The notes under the pieces: generated by a model
Database searches by the model: none
Told to the model about the DNA's origin: nothing
Seen by the model: only the letters and a program-made list of their open reading frames with translations
Assembly: GCA_040400005.1 (NCBI GenBank)
Contig: JBBARC010000025.1
Location: 1-43,900, forward strand
DNA from: JBBARC01 sp040400005
Lineage (GTDB): Bacteria > Pseudomonadota > Alphaproteobacteria > Acetobacterales > Acetobacteraceae
Length of the DNA: 43,900 nucleotides
Direction of reading: 5' to 3'
Translations under genes and position numbers: made by a program
Part shown: in pieces, positions 42,432-43,900 of the stretch
Position numbering within the stretch: position 1 is the stretch's first letter
Layout of the letters: every line of letters starts with the position of its first letter

Positions 42432-43779
42432 TATCGCCTTTCTCGCCTTTTTTATCTCGTTCATGCCGGCCGTCCTGCGCTTCCCCCAGGCCGGCGCCAT
42501 GCTATGGGCGTGGGTCGCCTTCTTTTCGCCCGATGATTACATGTACGGTTTTATGGTCAACCTGCCACTGAACAAGTTGATCGTCATCGTCACCGCATTT
42601 TCCATGGCGATAAACCCCGGCCGCAAACGCATCTATATCGACGGCATCGTGCTACTGATGCTGGCATTTGTCGCCCAAGGCGCACTGTCGGCCGCGATGT
42701 CGCCCTCATTGATTGCGCTGAACTGGGATCTGTTCAGCAAACTTGCCAAAATCATGGCGCTGGCCCTGGTGCTGACCGTGCTGCTCACCAGCCGCCGCCG
42801 CGTGCAGGGGCTGATCATCGCGCTGGTCGCCGGCCTTATGGTCAACGGCGTCATCGAAGGGCTGAAAGTGCTGGCCTCCGGCGGCGGGCATAAGGTGATC
42901 GGCATGATCACCATCGGCGATAATAACCAGTTTGCCCTGGCCATTGTCATGGGATTGCCGCTAACGCTCTATTTGTTCAACACCAGCCGCAACCCTTGGG
43001 TAAAACTCGCCCTGGTCGGCACCATGGCACTCAGCGTGGTGTCGATCATCGGCACCTATTCACGCGGCGGCTTTATTGGGCTGGTCGTGTTCGCCGGCAT
43101 GGTGCTGGCCTTTAATCGCCACAAGCTGCGCAATTTGGCGATTATCGTCGCCGCCGGCTTTGCCCTGGTGCAGTTGGCGCCAGCCACCTGGTTTGACCGC
43201 ATCAACACCATTGAGGATGCAAGGTCCGGGCAGGATAGGTCGTTTAACGGCCGGCTGGTGGCGTGGCGCGTCAGCACCGCCATTGCTAACGACCGGCCGT
43301 TTTATGGCGCTGGTTTTCATGCCCTGCAGGACCCCCATGTGTGGACCACCTACGCCCGCGCGATGTCGGATACCGAAGCCGGCTTCGGTGCTGCAGGCGA
43401 CGAATTCGCCCGCGCCGCCCACAGCATTTATTTCGAAGTCTTGGGCGATCTCGGCTATTCCGGGCTGATCCTGTTCCTGTCCATGCTGGCATCTGGCTTG
43501 CTGGCCTGCGTGCAAATTCGCCGCATGACCCGCAACCGACCAGACTTCGCCTGGGCATCGCAGCTGGCAATGATGATTCAAGTCAGCCTGGTGCTGTATA
43601 TGGTCGCCGGCGCCGCCCTCAGCATGGCCTATTTCGAATTGCTTTACATTCTGCTGGCGCTGGCCTCAGTCACCCGCCGCCTGGTGCGCCGCGAAATCGC
43701 CCGCCGCGGCCTCGGCGATGGATCAACAGCCCCACAACGCGCACCCTGGGAACAAACCCCGGCCGCCGCCAACGCCTGA
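42424..43779 (+). CDS. Exosortase-A-associated O-glycosylation ligase (TIGR03097 type)
   Basis: 451 residues of a multispanning O-antigen-ligase-like protein. MRDIAFLAFFISFMPAVLRF and GAMLWAWVAFFSPDDYMYG are typical of the PEP-CTERM/exosortase-A group; then SIIGTYSRGGFIGLVVFAGM, RDRSFNGRLVAWR-like DRSFNGRLVAWRVS, FYGAGFHAL and AAHSIYFEVLGDLGYSGL with the conserved His. It should attach glycans to a surface protein or polymer in the periplasm. Exosortase itself is not in the window. The C-terminal 30 residues are polar. It starts inside the small membrane gene (8-base overlap). Confidence 0.9.
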   Translation: MRDIAFLAFFISFMPAVLRFPQAGAMLWAWVAFFSPDDYMYGFMVNLPLNKLIVIVTAFSMAINPGRKRIYIDGIVLLMLAFVAQGALSAAMSPSLIALNWDLFSKLAKIMALALVLTVLLTSRRRVQGLIIALVAGLMVNGVIEGLKVLASGGGHKVIGMITIGDNNQFALAIVMGLPLTLYLFNTSRNPWVKLALVGTMALSVVSIIGTYSRGGFIGLVVFAGMVLAFNRHKLRNLAIIVAAGFALVQLAPATWFDRINTIEDARSGQDRSFNGRLVAWRVSTAIANDRPFYGAGFHALQDPHVWTTYARAMSDTEAGFGAAGDEFARAAHSIYFEVLGDLGYSGLILFLSMLASGLLACVQIRRMTRNRPDFAWASQLAMMIQVSLVLYMVAGAALSMAYFELLYILLALASVTRRLVRREIARRGLGDGSTAPQRAPWEQTPAAANA

Positions 43780-43789
43780 ACGCCTGCGC

Positions 43790-43862
43790 GGGGCAATCGG
43801 GTGAATTCAAGACAGTAAGAATTTTCTTTTTTCTGAAGAAAAAGAGTAACTGCCCAGGTAGG
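43790..43862 (-). repeat. Palindromic intergenic repeat, copy H
   Basis: GGGGCAATCGGGTGAATTC, then TTTTTTCTGAAGAAAAAGAG and GTAACTGCCCAGGTAGG: the reverse form of copy A at the other end of the window. After it (43863-43900) a different filler begins (CGACTCGGATAGTAATTGAC), so it appears to be the left half of another composite element continuing outside the window. Confidence 0.85.
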
Positions 43863-43900
43863 CGACTCGGATAGTAATTGACCGGTTACGGTGTGGTGTG

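Overview
The window looks like a chromosomal segment of a GC-rich alphaproteobacterium, most likely Acetobacteraceae or a close Rhodospirillales relative (inference). The reasons are the gene order bolA / dnaJ-like / cobS / cobT, the aerobic CobS-CobT cobaltochelatase subunits, a KDO pathway gene (kdsB) next to prephenate dehydratase, PEP-CTERM/exosortase-A type genes, a glycine-rich Hint protein, and T/A-rich palindromic intergenic repeats of a kind I associate with that family. No rRNA, tRNA or CRISPR array was seen.

Layout. 1-2405: ubiK-like BMFP gene, a DUF3775 gene, two small exported Thr/Pro-rich proteins, a broken PEP-CTERM gene and a decayed CheB-type gene. 2406-7314: cobT, a GFA-family gene and cobS in one tight operon, a J-domain protein, divergent bolA and a ribbon-helix-helix regulator. 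7364-13763: housekeeping genes (DUF2889, recX-like, hisN-like phosphatase, cytochrome c, kdsB, pheA, acyl-CoA synthetase). 13785-17977: a large exported YHYH protein and a lemA/TPM/TPM operon. 18276-23393: one giant Gly/Ala-rich repeat protein of 1705 residues, preceded by a 15-bp tandem array. 23634-30799: surface-glycan genes (WsaF-like and GT2 glycosyltransferases, Wzx-like flippase, FkbM and other methyltransferases, one of them frameshifted). 31420-33216: DEAD-box RNA helicase. 33854-40075: sulfatase, sulfotransferase, a glycine-rich Hint protein split by an in-frame stop, a small exported protein and a GT4 glycosyltransferase. 40433-43779: PEP-CTERM protein, beta-helix protein, small membrane protein and an exosortase-A-associated O-glycosylation ligase.

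How the genes fit together. The right two thirds reads as a cell-surface region: sugars are assembled and methylated (23.6-30.8 kb), flipped by the Wzx-like protein, possibly sulfated, and ligated (42.4-43.8 kb), and several unusual exported proteins (Gly/Ala repeat protein, Hint protein, PEP-CTERM protein, beta-helix protein) are encoded alongside. The left third is mostly conserved core genes. Decay is visible in four places: a CheB fragment, a PEP-CTERM remnant, a frameshifted methyltransferase and a stop-split Hint protein.

At least eight copies of a palindromic repeat with the hairpin core CTTTTTTC-TTCA-GAAAAAAG, often ended by TTCACCCGATTGCCCC on one side and CCTACCTGGGCAGTTAC on the other, sit between genes. 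Pairs in inverted orientation may form small mobile elements; one apparently complete example is at 30907-31249 and half-elements lie at both window ends. Many apparent reading frames, above all opposite the giant repeat gene, are artefacts of high GC content.
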